DNA of 64,000 nucleotides from Campylorhamphus procurvoides (GCA_013396655.1 WBMV01004991.1:421447-485446); one strand, 5' to 3'; positions 1 through 20,200 are shown, counted from the stretch's first letter. Notes: generated from the sequence alone by a model not told the origin. Translations and numbers: made by a program.

Positions 1-7039
<7,039 letters not shown>

Positions 7040-7675
7040 GTTTATTCAAGCATGCCATGGGTAAGTATGTTTATAAGTGTTAAAATTGCAGTGATTCTTG
7101 AGAGTAGCTGCAGGAGTTAAAAGCTTTTTAGGATTTTGTCTTTCCTTTAAAAAATGGTTAGATGGATAATTTCATAACCTATTTTTTTACTCTTTACTTC
7201 TGTTGAAACAGGCTTCACTGTATAAATAGGAGAGGATGAGAGCCCAGAGGTAACAGAACAGCTTCAGGTTATCGAAATAACAATGTTAAGGAAACACTTA
7301 TCTCAGTCATGCATAAATATGCAGTGATATGGCAGAAGACACCAGAGCAGATGCAGAGAGCCATTTTGTGAATGGATTTGGATTATTTAATAACATTACC
7401 TTACTGTGGAGGAAGGATTGTAAAAATGCCTTTGAGACAGTTTCTTAGCTTTTTAATTGTTGTTTCTTTCTAGTGGTCTTTGTAAGTGTAGAAGCATTCC
7501 TTTGATAATGTTAAATTTGTAAGTTTCAGGTGACATGTGAAACCTTTTTTAAGATTTTTCTCAAAGTTTTGAAAAGCTTTTAGCCAGGATCATGGTGTAA
7601 TAAGACATAACGTTTTCCTTTTAAAAATTTAAGTGCGTGTGTAGAGTTAAGAAGCTGTTGTACATTTATGATTTT

Positions 7676-7681
7676 AATAAA
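7676..7681 (+). terminator. HNRNPA2B1: HNRNPA2B1 proximal poly(A) signal
   Basis: AATAAA about 640 bases after the stop codon, in a context (TTTATGATTTTAATAAAATA) that I recall as conserved with mammals. Cleavage is expected 10-30 bases downstream. Confidence 0.85.
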
Positions 7682-9546
7682 ATAATTCTAAAGGAAATAT
7701 TGTGTAATTTTAGATTTTTTTTTTAATACTGTAAAATAAGGCAAGGAGTGGGTAGTATAAGGTCCCACAAATAATATAAAGCTATTGTTGTATGTGTAAA
7801 TTAAATGCTGCTCAGAAAAATTATGTTGTCTGTAAATGATCAGGTGTAAAATATCTAGGTAACTTAAGGGGTATCTCTACAAGGAGAAACACCTTTCTAG
7901 ATTTTTTAGATGCTGCTTCTTCAATGGCAAGGGAAGGAAATAACCCCAGCAAGGTACTCTTCCAGGGACACAGGTCTAGTACAAGAGAACTCTTGAAAGC
8001 GTCACTAAGTTCAGCCAGTCTTAAAAAGCTGCGCTGTATTTCTACAAAGCTTTAACTACGGTAGTTGATTTATAAGGATGCCAACGAAGGCTGAGGGTGT
8101 AGAGCAAAATAGTTCTAAGCTTCAGTTAAACTTCTTTAGGTAAGATCTTATTTACTTTTCCTTTCTTAATGTTTCAAAACCAAACTTAATATTGTATGAC
8201 AGTATTCTTTTAAGTATAGTGATAATCATTATGTAGTTTAACATAGCAATGAATTAACAATTACAAATTGAAAAGAAATTTGTGTTTCCTGTTTTCTTGT
8301 ATTAAATTTTTTACAAACAAATTTTTGTTAATTTCAGCTACTTAACATATTTTTTTCCTACTGGAATCTAGCTATGATATGAACCCTGGACAAGCATAGA
8401 CTGCTGCCACTGTACACTGCTACAGTTGAACAAATGAGACCTGCAAGTGTCCATTAGTAAAGCTTTGCAAGGGTTCCATCCCTGGTGTTGGTAGTTAAAA
8501 TGGTAGGTCACAAGTTAATTAAATCATACAACTTTATTTTTGCATCCTGCAACATTTTCTTTTTTCTTGGGAGTCTATGCATTATGGTGGTTGCAAGGTA
8601 ATGCAATGAAGGTAGTTCTGTGCTGTTGAAAATGAACTATGTTGTTAATGTGTCTTGTCTGCTGTAATCTATTTTATATAACACATTTCATCCTGAAGGT
8701 TCCCAAGTAACTGTAGCCTGTTTACGTGTAAGGAAAAAAATTGCACCACAGAATACATCTGCCTCTGTGAAGGAGTGTGTCGTCCATTCTTTTAACAACT
8801 GCATAAGCAGTTCTTTAGGAGGGGAAGTGAAAACTTCAAATGAAACTGCAGGTGGTATTTCTTAAGTGTACAATGTATTTATGTAAATTGGAATTTGGCT
8901 AGAACGTTGAGGTTTCCACCATTTTTTATAGTTCTTGCAGCTAACAAACCTTAGTGCCAAATTCAGTCAGCCTTACTCTCACCACATTGAATGTTTGCAC
9001 CCCAAATTAAGGAAAATTCATCAAGTAATGAATGAGTTATTCAGAGTAAGGGTGGCATACTCTACTAGATTCGGTTTTAAAATAAAAATCAACAAAGCCT
9101 ACCAAAAAAAGGCAACCAAAAATGCCCTAATTTCAAAGTTCCATCGCCTTTAAAAGGTGACCCACTGAAGAATGTGGACTCAGCTACCAAAAGTCCTGTT
9201 CCTTTTGTGTTAGACACACCAGTGAACTGCTTATACTTAAAAAAAAAATGGCTGAAGTTCCCCTATTGGTAATTTGGTTTACACATATGTGATAAACATC
9301 TTCAGATACACTTTTTTTTTCTTTGGCAGGAAGGTGCCATGCTGCAGGTAACTAATGAAGAAGTGGTCAACCACAGAAACGCTTCAAGAAATAAGAAATT
9401 CTGTATCATCAGAAAATAGTTGTTTTTGCTGCCTTCATTTAAAATCTAGAGGTTAAATGAATACTGATAAAACATCACAATTAGTACAGCTCCCTGTAAT
9501 GCTGGGTTTTTTTAAATTATAGTAATAATGTCTTGTAAACCTTTCG

Positions 9547-9701
9547 AATAAAATCAGATTCATTAGGAGAAACAAATTACTAATGTTAAAATAGCAAACA
9601 TTCTGTGAGTAGAAAGTTTAACTACATATATTTATAACTTTCATAGCTTTAAAATAAAGTATTTTTTATACCGAAGTAGTTCTAGTGTAATGCTTAATAA
9701 A
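9547..9701 (+). terminator. HNRNPA2B1: Candidate distal HNRNPA2B1 poly(A) signals (three AATAAA)
   Basis: AATAAA at 9547-9552, 9653-9658 and 9696-9701 within 155 bases of AT-rich sequence. They are the likely end of the long 3' UTR form. The assignment is inferred; AATAAA also occurs by chance in AT-rich DNA. Confidence 0.5.
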
Positions 9702-9720
9702 AACTTAGTGTGTATTTAAC

Positions 9721-12700
9721 ATTAAATAATGCTTATGTGCAGCTTTTAGACCCTTTCATGATTTGAAATCCTCCCATTCTGAGGCGAATTTAAAACAGAA
9801 ACAATTTGACAAGTGTATTCACAGAACTTGTTTCTCTGAAAATAGGCATCTGTTCTCTGTTGGGAGAAACAGTGCTGCAAATTAAAAATGCTGATCTCTA
9901 TTGTTGGACACAAGTGCTTAAAAATAGCATTTTTGGCTGTGTTTTATATTATCTTGTCCTTTACTGTTAATGAAAGTAGTGACTTACTTCAGTTTGTCAA
10001 ATTGCAATAGAAAAACAACTTTATCCTTTTCGCCTGTAAAGGGCTTTTAGTGTGAAGAGAGACTGAATGGGATGTAGAGTTCCTGCTGTACGAGAACTGT
10101 ATTACTGATAGCTGTATCTGGGGGTGGTAAAAAATACAAAAAAGCGCAAACAAAACAAAAATCCTCCTCAAGCAAACATTAAGTCTGGGGAAAACTTCAG
10201 TTGGGAATGGATTTGAGGGAAGGTATCTTCAGTTTATAGTGTTATAAGCAGTTGACTTTATACACTGTTTATTCTAAACTTGAAATTTATGCTTAGCTTT
10301 GGCAGAATCATGTCTTTAACTTTTATGATACTGTGTAAGGATTCACATACGGTTTTTCTGTTTCTTAAGTTGACCTTTTTAAATACTTGCATAGGTAACC
10401 GGTGGGCTGCAATGGAAGCAGAAAATGAAGACGCACAAAATCTGCTTTACTTTCTTCTTTCCAACAGAATGAGCTGACCAGATCATTAGAAATTGCCTTC
10501 TTTCCTGTAACTTAGATTTAGTTGATGGAAGTTTTTTTCTTTACAGTTGCCAAGTCCACATTCATACAACATGAAAAAAACCCCAAACACTTCAAAGGGC
10601 AGTTATTATTCTCTCTTCCTGAGATACTCTTCCAGTGGTTTTGCAACAAGGTTGAAAATGCACTTGAATTAAATATATTCTCTTTTCCATAATGAGGATG
10701 TTTTAATTTTGATCTGCTGGCAGTAAGGGAAGGGAGTGGATAGGGGACAGCACTGTGCAAAAAAAATGAAGTTGCTGGATATTTGAAGTCTTGAAAATCT
10801 GGTGTATTTAAGTTTCTGGTGTCTTACTGTTGAACTTTGATGACTTGGTGTGTTCTTAAGAGTTAAAGCAAGTGACAACCACAATGTTCACCAGTGAATT
10901 TGGTGAGATAAGTCAGCGTTTGGAGTCATGCTGATAGTGGAAGTCAGCAGTTTCAAATAAAAACAGCAGGTGTGTGCGGTCAGTCACTGGTCATCAGTTT
11001 GTATACAATGTGTACGTATTAATTTCCATCAAGCTGGGTCTGCGTCACTACAGCCTTTGTTTTCAAAGTAAGTGTAACATTGTTTCAGTTTACTAACAAC
11101 TAAAGGTCGGGTTGTCACTAGTAGGTGCAGCTGTCTCCCAGCAAACGCTTTTGCAGCAAACTGAGGGAAGAACAGAAAACAAGTTAACTGGTATCAGAGC
11201 CAAAACTGAAAAATGCAGTGCATGACATGCTTATAAAGTGATGGTGAAAAGAGGTCAAAACTAGGGGTCTGGCCATTCAGACTGTGTTATTTACAATTTG
11301 AATTGTATTTGCTTATATTGTGCTGCAGGTGCTGAAAAGCATTTAGGAAAATGAACAATTGCTTTTAATACTGTAAAATGAACAGGACTTGAACTTTGTT
11401 ATGTGTGGGGAAGAAGACTGTTTTCTATAAGGTTTATGATGAATGTGCATGAAATCTTACTGCTACTTGGGAACTAAAAACAAGCCCCAGAAATGCATCT
11501 GAATTTTCAAGTTGTCAGCTGAGTGTGTTTTGGCAGCTTGACCACATTCATGGTGCAGGATGATTTTCTTGGAACATACTTGAACATTCCCTGTAGCTTT
11601 AGTGTTTCAATTTGTTTTCAAAGTGGAGTGTATGATGCAAATGAAACCCCATAGTAGTTCTGTTGCTTTTTTCCCATCTTAAGAGAGATACCCAGTCCTC
11701 ATTTATTCAGCCATACCATTCAGCATGCTAAGGATGTGTAGGAATATTACATAGAAGAGTTTGCCTGGGTAATGCCAGTCCTTTTTGCCAGAAGTTTTAC
11801 TGTCCCTTTTAACAGTTGCATTCTTGCTTTGCAGCTAGTGTTGATTAGCATTGCAGCAGAAGTTTCAGTGTTGTTGGGAGTTATTCCAATTAATGGACCA
11901 AGAACTGGTTTATCAGCAGTAAAATTAACCATATATAAACAACCGTGTGACTTGCCTGCCAGAGTGCTATGACCATATTGGTGGACCATATACTATGTGT
12001 GATCTCCCATGTTGCTTCATTGTGTGAAAAAGGGAGGGTGGCGGAAGACCTAGAAAATTGCTGTTAAAAATACCACCCTTCCCCGCTTCTTTTTTGGTCT
12101 GCTCTTTGGTTCATTTTGGGGCATTATATGAAAATGAGTGGCTGATGCTCTTCATGAAGTTCTAGTAGTGGTGTAGCAGGTGTCAAGTTGCAGCACTTTT
12201 ATGAGGTACACTGCAGTAATAAAACTTCACAGGGTTACATGTGCCATCTCTTATTTGGTTTATTTAATAAATAGTTTTTCACTGCAACCTGGTGTTGTGT
12301 CCTGTTGCCTCATTTATAGGCCTCTGCTGACCGACCTAAAGATTGTTAGGACTCTTGACTCCTGCAAGATGGCATGTTGTGTGTGTGTTTCGGGACAAAG
12401 ACTGACAAAATGATACGAAGCTGCCTTGCCTTTTATTTCTTCATTGACATTTTTTCTTCTGGTTCTCCCATCTCAAATTAGATTGTAAGCTCTTGAGCAG
12501 GAATGGCCTTAGCTTGTAAAAAGCCAAATGTGCTGAATAGAACCAAAACCATGAAGCTGAAGCTGCACTTCAGAGCTGTAGCAGTCATTCAGAGTGTATT
12601 AGAGCAGTGTGCTGTGACTCCCCTGCAAGGGCTTGTCTGCAGAATGCTTCTGTGGGAGTGTGCAGCCTTGCATGGCACACACCATGCGGTCTAATAAAGT

Positions 12701-15074
12701 ATGTTGCTCGTGTTGGTTTCTGTTGGATGTTTTTCCAGAAAAGGTGTGGGTCTGAGCAGCCAGCAGATAATGCTCCATAGTGCCCAAGCATGTTGCTATC
12801 AGCAATAATGGGAAGGTAATATGTATGCACTCTGTTATTCCCACTACCCACTATGTTTCTTTATACTTGACCTTTTCTAACTTCTTAATAATGTAGCCAA
12901 AATGTAGTGTGCCACCAAAGCGTTATGGACTAATAGCTTTACCTTGGGAACAAAATGAACACTTCCATCTTAGTATTTCCATTTTTTCTTGCTGTATCAA
13001 TACTGCATTTATAATCCTCAGATTAGCATTTTCTAGCTGTATAAAAAGTTAAATGTTTTCATTGTTCATATTTCACTAAGTTGCTTCTCTGTGTCTTAGT
13101 AAGGTAGGATGCAGTGCTAACAGTGTTTTCACATCTGGCTCCAGAGTAAGTTTGATAGCACATCTTTCTTTACACAATAAAGTTCCTGGTCTATGCACCT
13201 TTTTTGGTTTCTTGACAGTTAACGTCTATGAATAATGAAGGCAAGACAGACTTCAGTCAGGTGTTACCTTTTACAACTGTTCCAGTAACAAGTTTCCTTT
13301 ATCAGTCCTGTTTTCCCGGGTAGCTCCCCAGCTGCTGTACGGTATCGCTTTTCATGTATAGCTTGCAAATACAGACTAAGGCCATTACAAAGGTGTGTTA
13401 AAAGCTTCCGCCTGTCTAGCCTAACGTGCACAAATGGTGTAAGGGTGTGAAAATGTAAGGCATAGCCAAAACTAAGCGATGTCAGGGAATTCATTGCAGC
13501 GGTCTTTTGGGGATTTTGTTTGGTGGGGTTTTTTTAAATAGGCTAGTTGCAGAAAGGAAAGACATTTCAAAAACTAACACCAGTTAGATAACATTTACTA
13601 GCAGTCTACTCAAAACCAAGACATTGGTCTGAATTCTACCTAAAATTTAGTCTGTGGGCAGGTAGTTCAAAGCTTTGAGAAAATCATGTAATGCATCAGA
13701 CCTAATGCTCGGTGTCTGTGTCAGTACTGTTCCAGTCCACCAGTTAGTATTTCACCTAGTACGTTTTTGTAGGGGTATAGGTGGTAGCTGAGTTCTGACA
13801 AGGAGAGTCACACATCAACTTGTTAAACACAGTTATTGAACAGTGTGGGTTGAATTAGCTGAGCGCAGGAACTGTTTCCTAGTTGGGTGCATACCATGTT
13901 CCATTAGCAGCTGGCTTTACGAGAGTCCACAGAGTGAGCAAGCTCACCGCTGCTATTGAATGAGTGGGCACCAAAAGGTTTAGCCTTTTGTACTCCCCAC
14001 CCCTGCTTTTTTTTTCCCCTTCCCTGCCCTTGTGAGGCCCTAAAACAATCACTTGGATTTCTGGATTTCTCAGTTGTGAGCCTAATCTAGTATTAGAATT
14101 TGTGCACGTGGGCAATGAAGTAAGGTTAAAGACCTGGGCCTGCAAAGGGTAAGTGGACTTTCAAATGCCTATTATGCCATTCAATTAAGAGATTACAATA
14201 ATGGTGACTCAAATATGTACGTATTTTTTTCCCCTGCAACTAGAAGTAAAGTTCATAGTTATATGTTTCTGTTACCTACTGCTATTTTGGTTGAAGTTTG
14301 TGATCTATTAGATAAATACCTTGTGAGTACCAGTTAGGATAGATACACTTCACACTGCTGCTTAACCAATAGCAAATTTCATGGCCTCACTAATGAAACT
14401 TTTGGCTATGAATTTATACTATCCATTTGAGGCTGTGGTGAAACTGATAAGTAACAGATGCACACATTTATTTAAAGACATCTTTTAATATAAATTGCTA
14501 AGCAAATTGTTCAAACAGGCTGATTTCATTATTGGTAATTCAGTTCACTTGGCATGGAGTTAGTGCTCCCTTTTTAGAAAATACCCTTAACTTAAAGACC
14601 AGTGCAAGCAACCAACATTAATTACATGGCAATAGCAGTTTGTTTTTTCAAAAAGTATAATTTGGCATTTAAGCTTGTATTGGGTGGTATGTAGTTCTTA
14701 TGCATTTGGTACAAGTGATTTTTTAACATACCTGACTAAATCTGCTCCACTGTCATTTAGCCATGACCAGTGAGAATTGTTTTTAATACCAGTTTTATGT
14801 GTTTCTAATATTTGTGCTGTTTAGATGTTAGTATTTATTCTCATACTTTATAGAGCAATATACCTCACTGTTCCTTTACTGTCATTCATTACATGCCTTT
14901 TAGGCCATCTCATTTGTAGACCCTTTTCAGGTTGTAAAATAGTAAAGGACAGCATGTTGTAAGCAAGCATATGAATGAATAAAACATCTTTTCATAGCAC
15001 AAAGAAATAAATGTCAAAACCAAAACCTCTTCGTTCACAGCACTATCAGAGTCTAACCTCATCACAAGTACAAA
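9721..15074. other. Spacer between convergent HNRNPA2B1 and NFE2L3
   Basis: About 5.3 kb of AT-rich DNA between the two gene ends. I see no exon chain, RNA gene or recognisable repeat. Several isolated AATAAA words on + (for example near 12262, 12692 and 13177) and TTTATT words could be read-through poly(A) signals or chance. Open frames over 60 codons at 11747-11989 (-) and 11772-11972 (+) face each other; neither has a recognised domain. Confidence 0.6.
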
Positions 15075-16033
15075 GAAACAGTAATTTGGCTCAATTTATT
15101 TTAAAGATTAGGGAAATATTTTTTTTTTAAATCTGTAACATTGAAGACACTTAAAAATACCAGTTTAATAAAGCTAAAAAGAAAAACTAGTATTCTTGAG
15201 GAAGGTATTAAAATGGGGGGAGAAGGGAAGGTACACAAGTAAATATATCACAGTCACTAGGGAACAAAACAGGAATTTGTTCACCATCAGTCATTTTCAT
15301 GGGAGAAAGATTAGAATGATTCAGTTGCAGAGGCTGAAGGTGAGAGAATACTGAATCAGGCACTAATTATTTTTCAGAATCTATCTGCAGATTGACTATA
15401 TGAGTTGTAAAATTAATTGGTACATTATCTTTGCTTGGAGCTATGATGGTGAAAGTAGTGAGGAAAAATGCAGTAATTTCCTAGGCCTCTCTCCTCAAAG
15501 GAAAAGTAGGAAAAGCAGAACAGCTCTGAACAAATGCAAAATGCAGATTCTCTCTTGAAAATATGTAAATCCACAGTGAATTGAATTTGAAAATGCACTA
15601 GAGCTACATTTTTTTCTTTCAGTGCTAGAGAATAAAATAAGGTCACTTTCTGTATAAAGAATCAAGTATTCAAGACTGGGGTTTTTTTTTTCTGCATGTG
15701 TAGTTTTCATTTACAGTTCATTCTTATCCCACTCTCCTCCCATCATCAGCAACTAAATTCGTAGTTTTAACATAGGTCTATAAAGCTACACTTACATGGA
15801 TGGGCCAGCTCCTTTAATTCTGACTAAACCTGTGATTTTCTCGTTCAGAAGCCTCGGCTTGTAGACATTCTAACAGATCACGATCAGCTGAGTTTGGCAG
15901 ACCTTTGAACATGAAGTGTTTCTCCTCAAGTGTAGTTGTTTCTTTTTGAACAGCTTTAATCTCTGACCTCCACTTTTCATGCAAGTACCCTTATTCTTCG
16001 GGCAAAATAAAACCTAAGTGATCTTGAGCCATC
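15075..16033 (-). other. NFE2L3: NFE2L3 3' UTR (approximate)
   Basis: Runs from the stop at 16034 to the first good minus-strand AATAAA (TTTATT on + at 15095-15100). Further candidates lie at 14834-14839 and 14468-14473, so the end is uncertain. The first 219 bases hold a second protein-like frame, listed separately. The rest is AT-rich and unremarkable. Confidence 0.55.
15814..16032 (-). pseudogene. Protein-like frame directly after the NFE2L3 stop, broken by one TAA
   Basis: On the minus strand an ATG at 16032-16030 starts one base after the NFE2L3 stop, in a different frame. It reads MAQDHLGFILPEE, then an in-frame TAA at 15993-15991. The same frame then continues for 58 codons (GYLHEKWRSEIKAVQKE, ..., FKGLPNSADRDLLECLQAEA, ...) to a TAA at 15816-15814. 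The composition is that of a charged, helical, coiled-coil-prone protein and keeps several CG-containing codons. I do not recognise the family. It may be a decayed coding segment or an accident of UTR sequence. A GTAAGT on the minus strand lies shortly after the final stop (about 15797-15792). Confidence 0.35.
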
Positions 16034-17242
16034 TTATTTTTGTTTTTGCTCTTTTGTGTTATCTTGTTTCTGTTCAGATTTGACCAAGTGTTTGGGTATT
16101 ATAAAAATGCTACCATTGCTACTGCAATGAATGACATACTGGTGTGGGTTAACAGGTCTACCCTGGTCATCCCTCAGTCTACTGAAAATGTCACAGTACA
16201 AGTTGTTTAATTTTTGCTTTATCTGGCTGATTGATTGACTACATTGAGAGTGCTCCTTCTTAAGGCTCTCCTTTTGTGTTTGAAGATTACACACGTCTTC
16301 TTCCAGGTTAAGAATTGCATTTAGTTTGCGTTTACGACAATTTTGGGCAGCTACCTTGTTTTTTCCTCTTCGTCTGATGTCACGTAGAAGTGATACCTGA
16401 GTGTCTGTCAGCTGGTTCTTTGCTAGCATGGTGTTGAAAGAGTCAATGGGCATGCTCACAACTTCATCGACTGAAAATGGTATTTGCAGAGCTTTTGCAG
16501 AGCATTCATCACTGCTATGGTTTGTATCAGTAGGATTACAGCACCTCTCCTTTACTTCGTTCAATTTCTTCATCCACAATTGTTGATGATGCTCTGGAGT
16601 GGATGCTCCTTGACTTGGCAGCTGATTGTAAGTGTGGTTATGAAGAAAATGCTGAAGTGTGGTTTCTCTAGGACACTCTGCATCACCTCGATATTCCACA
16701 TGGTGGTATTTAGTGTTTTCTCGGCAATGGCCACCAACAGCTTCTAAGCCATGCGAAGGAGCAGATTTATCCCTGCTGTACCCAACAGCATCCTCACAGC
16801 AGACTGAATAAGACGTGGTGCTGTGATGTGAATTCAAAGCCAGTACCAAATCTGAGCCAGACTCTTCAAAGATCTGAGAAACTTCTATAGGACTGAAGTC
16901 TTCATCCAAAGCCAAAGACATGAGTTTAATTTCATCAAAATTATCATCACGGTCTGTAAGGTTTCTAAGGTCAGCAGCTGAAACCAGCCCTGTTGAATTT
17001 GACCCATGGAGTAGTGATTCTGGATTTGTGGTATCAGAGCATGACTGAGGAAAAGACTCTTGCCTTTGTAAATGTCTTTTTTTTGAATTTGATTGAGTGG
17101 GGTAATCTGTTCTTATTAGCATGGCATCAGGAGGACTGAAACAGTGGTGAAGTGTCTGGGTCAGATTTATATTGTGGTGTAAGGATGATGGGTCTTGACC
17201 TCTACTAGAAGTAGCAACTTGAATATCTTCCAGTAAGCTGAC
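16034..17242 (-). other. NFE2L3: NFE2L3 last exon: transactivation part, CNC box and bZIP
   Basis: 402 codons plus stop. The acceptor is at 17244-17243; the first codons read VSLLEDIQ, in frame with the internal Met at 17122. Counting from that Met: the acidic segment DDNFDEIKLMSLALDEDF at about 59-76; CNC box 214-233; basic region 246-266 with the bZIP signature N255-x7-R263 and the CNC-type QNC; leucine-zipper positions L273, L280, L287, C294, I301, L308 spaced by seven; then the conserved tail FSRLRDDQGRPVNPHQY at about 313-329 and a Lys/Gln-rich end. No frameshift or missing DNA-contact residue is seen. The DSGLSL degron of mammalian NRF1/NRF3 is not present at the expected place (about 86-98), which reads EESGSDLVLALNS. 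Confidence 0.95.
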
Positions 17243-20200
17243 CTAAAAGATGATGAGGGAGGAAATGGGATCCTTCGTAAAATGAATACCTCTATATCCC
17301 TTGCCTACACAGTCACGATCAATTTGTTTTTCAATATACCACTATTTGACTCTATTAAAGCCAAATTTTTATATATTAACTTCTAGCTATTCTGAATGCT
17401 GTTTCCCACCTTTACAAAGCATAATCTGTACTGGCATCTGGCAGAAAGAAGTGGGAAGGGTGCAGAAGAAAAGTGACTGAAGGGAGAATGACTTGCAAAG
17501 GACACTGGGACTGTGCTGAGAGGTAGAAATGGGAGTGTTGCCAAGTGTACATCAAACTACACTTGTGTGTTATATTGATCTGGTCTAAGAAAAGGTCTTT
17601 CTTGAAGGATTGGGCATGATCCTTTCCTGGTAGTAGTATTGATGATTCAAGGGTGAGCTGGTTCAAGGTGCTAACCTCTTAGAAAATGAACTTTTTAAAG
17701 AAGATAAACAGCTGACCTACAGAAGTTAACCAGAACAGTGATGAAGAAAAGAAGGATGGAAGACAGGAACATTAAGATCTTGCTGTGACTACTGTCTCAC
17801 TACTTTTCTTTCAGAGCTTATAAAGCTTTTGGGGCTATGAGGTGCCACATTTGACTTAGCTCTGCTTAACTGAGGTCTATTGTGACCAGATTTCAAACAA
17901 ACTCCTTTACTAATCAGTTTGGAGGAAGCATCCCCCCCCAGATCACACCTTTTGTGGATGTCTTTTGACTGATACCTGGAAGAAACAATCAATCCATTTT
18001 CAGCAGATGGATTGTCAGAAGATGGCAGTGCATTAATAGTCATTAATAAAATATACAACAGTGTATTGTTAGAGCTGCATGAAGGCTACAGCTAAATTTC
18101 TTTCAAATTATAAAAACAGAAAACTTAACTGATGAACTTATGCATTTGTAAGCATGCAATTCATTACAAGAGCTAAACAGAGGAGAAGGCGAATTTCAGG
18201 GGTAGGAGGCACTACCCTACCTAGAGATTCCCAAATCTAGATAGTTATGTTCCCAAATCTATGAAGTTGTATGTAAAACACTATTGATGCTGGAAGAGGC
18301 TCCTATGATGAGAAGTGAGCATAAGATGCCCTTGAAGTATTGCAGAAAAGGAATGTAGGGAGTAGCTTCATGGTTAATGATTGCAGCTATGAGCTGTGGG
18401 AGAGGAGGGAGACTCTAATTAAGATAATTACTGGTTTTTTTGCAAAGATGTGCACATAGAAAGTAAACAATATCAGAAGGCCAGAAACTAAATGCATTTG
18501 CTGCTAATGCTGACTGACCTGATTTGCAGTGAAGATGTGTCTGTTCTCCTTGAAGGTAGTGACTTTGTAAGGACTTGACCCAATATTTATGACAACTGAA
18601 ATCTTTCATCACAAATGCTCAATAGCTGCCATTCTGTAATAACTCAGTACTGCTCTATACACCATGAGCTGCTGTATGAATATGAAATAGCATTAAGTTT
18701 CAGAAAGGAAACTATTAGTTGAACTAATGAAGTTGTTCAATGGCTCCATGCAACTTTGAACACCAGGTCACAGCAAAGCCAGGGCTCTGTAGCTTTCATA
18801 TCCCAAAAAATTTCCCTGGGGAAAATTTTTCAAGCAAAGCAAATGACACCTGCTGTAAAAGGTGGATGGAAACATCTTTAACGTTTTCAGGTGAGATTTA
18901 CTACATTGATTTGCTGATGTATTCCAAGAGTGGGTGGTGTAGTAGGCTGTGGTTTTTAAATAAAACAGAATAAGTAATTCCCCAGTGATCGCTGACTGTA
19001 TTCCAATCTATTAGCAATACATGTTTGTTCTCATTTTACCTCTAACATGTTTTCCATCTGCGATGACAGAAGCTGTAAGTAGCCCTCGAGGGAGAGAAGG
19101 GAATCTACATGGTTGTGGTTGCTCTGTGACAGAAGAAAGAGAAATGTGTTGTAAAGCACAGTTGTTTTACATAAAAGGAGGTAAAAATCACAGTGAGAGG
19201 AAAGAGAGCACAGCTCTGTGAAATACTGCTGCTGACACCACCATCGAGTCATCCTGATGGGGGATGGCACATTGCTAGAATGAGCAGAACAGCTCAGCTT
19301 TCACAAGGTCTCAAGATTGATTCACTGTAGCTCTCAGAAAGAACAAAACCCAAAGTGCATGGAATGGTCCAGTGTCCCAAATGTAATTCTACATCTGAGC
19401 ATCAAGCTTTACGAAATGGTGAGAGCAGTATACTTCAGCATTCATGTCTCTAGTGTTTGCAGGCAAAAAAACAAATCCTTGCCCTTGAGCATACCACCTT
19501 CCAATGAGAAAATAAAACCAAGTTGAAAAATGGTTATTTGCATGTGTTTTCTGTCAACTTTAAAATATTTCAACTACATAAACTATACTGGGAGGCGGAG
19601 GGGAGGAGGAAATTTTCAAGTAGGTGTACAAGAGCATCATTCACAAAGTATCATCTGAAGTGACCATTCCTTTCCTGCCCTTGCGAGGGACACCCCACAT
19701 GAAGAGGAAATAAAACATTCCTTTTTAAAACCTTTCACTCCATTTCTTTTCACTAGTATTTAGTGATAAGAGTATCACTTGGCAATATGTCTCATATCTT
19801 CCCTCACTTCCTCTTCACAGTTTTCCCTTCCATTTTTTTTCATCATTTACTTGATTTATGTCTTTCTCATCCTCCTCTTGTAGTTCCAGTTGATTGTCTG
19901 CTTGGTGTGGACAGCAGTCATCCAAAGCTTCCTGACATGCTTTTAGGTCAACATCCTGAAGACACAAATAAAACAGGTCTATTATGCAACACGTATAATA
20001 ATTATTAATATTTAAAATTCAGGTTTTCTTTTTTCTACCGCTATAGCATTTCAAATAAAATATACACGTGGATGAACTGACTGTGTAGGCTTTGGGGACA
20101 GAATGAGACCAGTGTCAGTTCAGGCGGGCAGCCACCGCCTGTTTCAGTGCCCAGACACTGAACCCATCTGCAGTAGAAATGGACACTGGAAACAAATTCT

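Larger units (their letters stand above)
7212..9720 (+). other. HNRNPA2B1: HNRNPA2B1 3' UTR terminal exon
   Basis: The UTR intron is 7061-7211 (GTAAGT to AAACAG). The exon that follows begins GCTTCACTGTATAAATAGG, and from memory its first 480 bases closely match the mammalian HNRNPA2B1 3' UTR, far more than expected for ordinary UTR. A proximal AATAAA at 7676-7681 ends the short form. The sequence continues, AT-rich and without another gene, to three AATAAA signals at 9547-9552, 9653-9658 and 9696-9701. Use of the distal signals is inferred from their clustering and from the long human mRNA form. Confidence 0.75.

Noticed and set aside
8935..9153. 72-codon frame in the distal HNRNPA2B1 3' UTR
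   Set aside because: It begins at a non-ATG codon, is in UTR context, and shows no motif. Treated as chance.
11747..11989. 80-codon minus-strand frame in the spacer (TADKPVLGPLIGITPNNTET)
   Set aside because: It looks fairly protein-like, but there are no clear splice sites, family match or gene context, and an equally open frame lies on the opposite strand.
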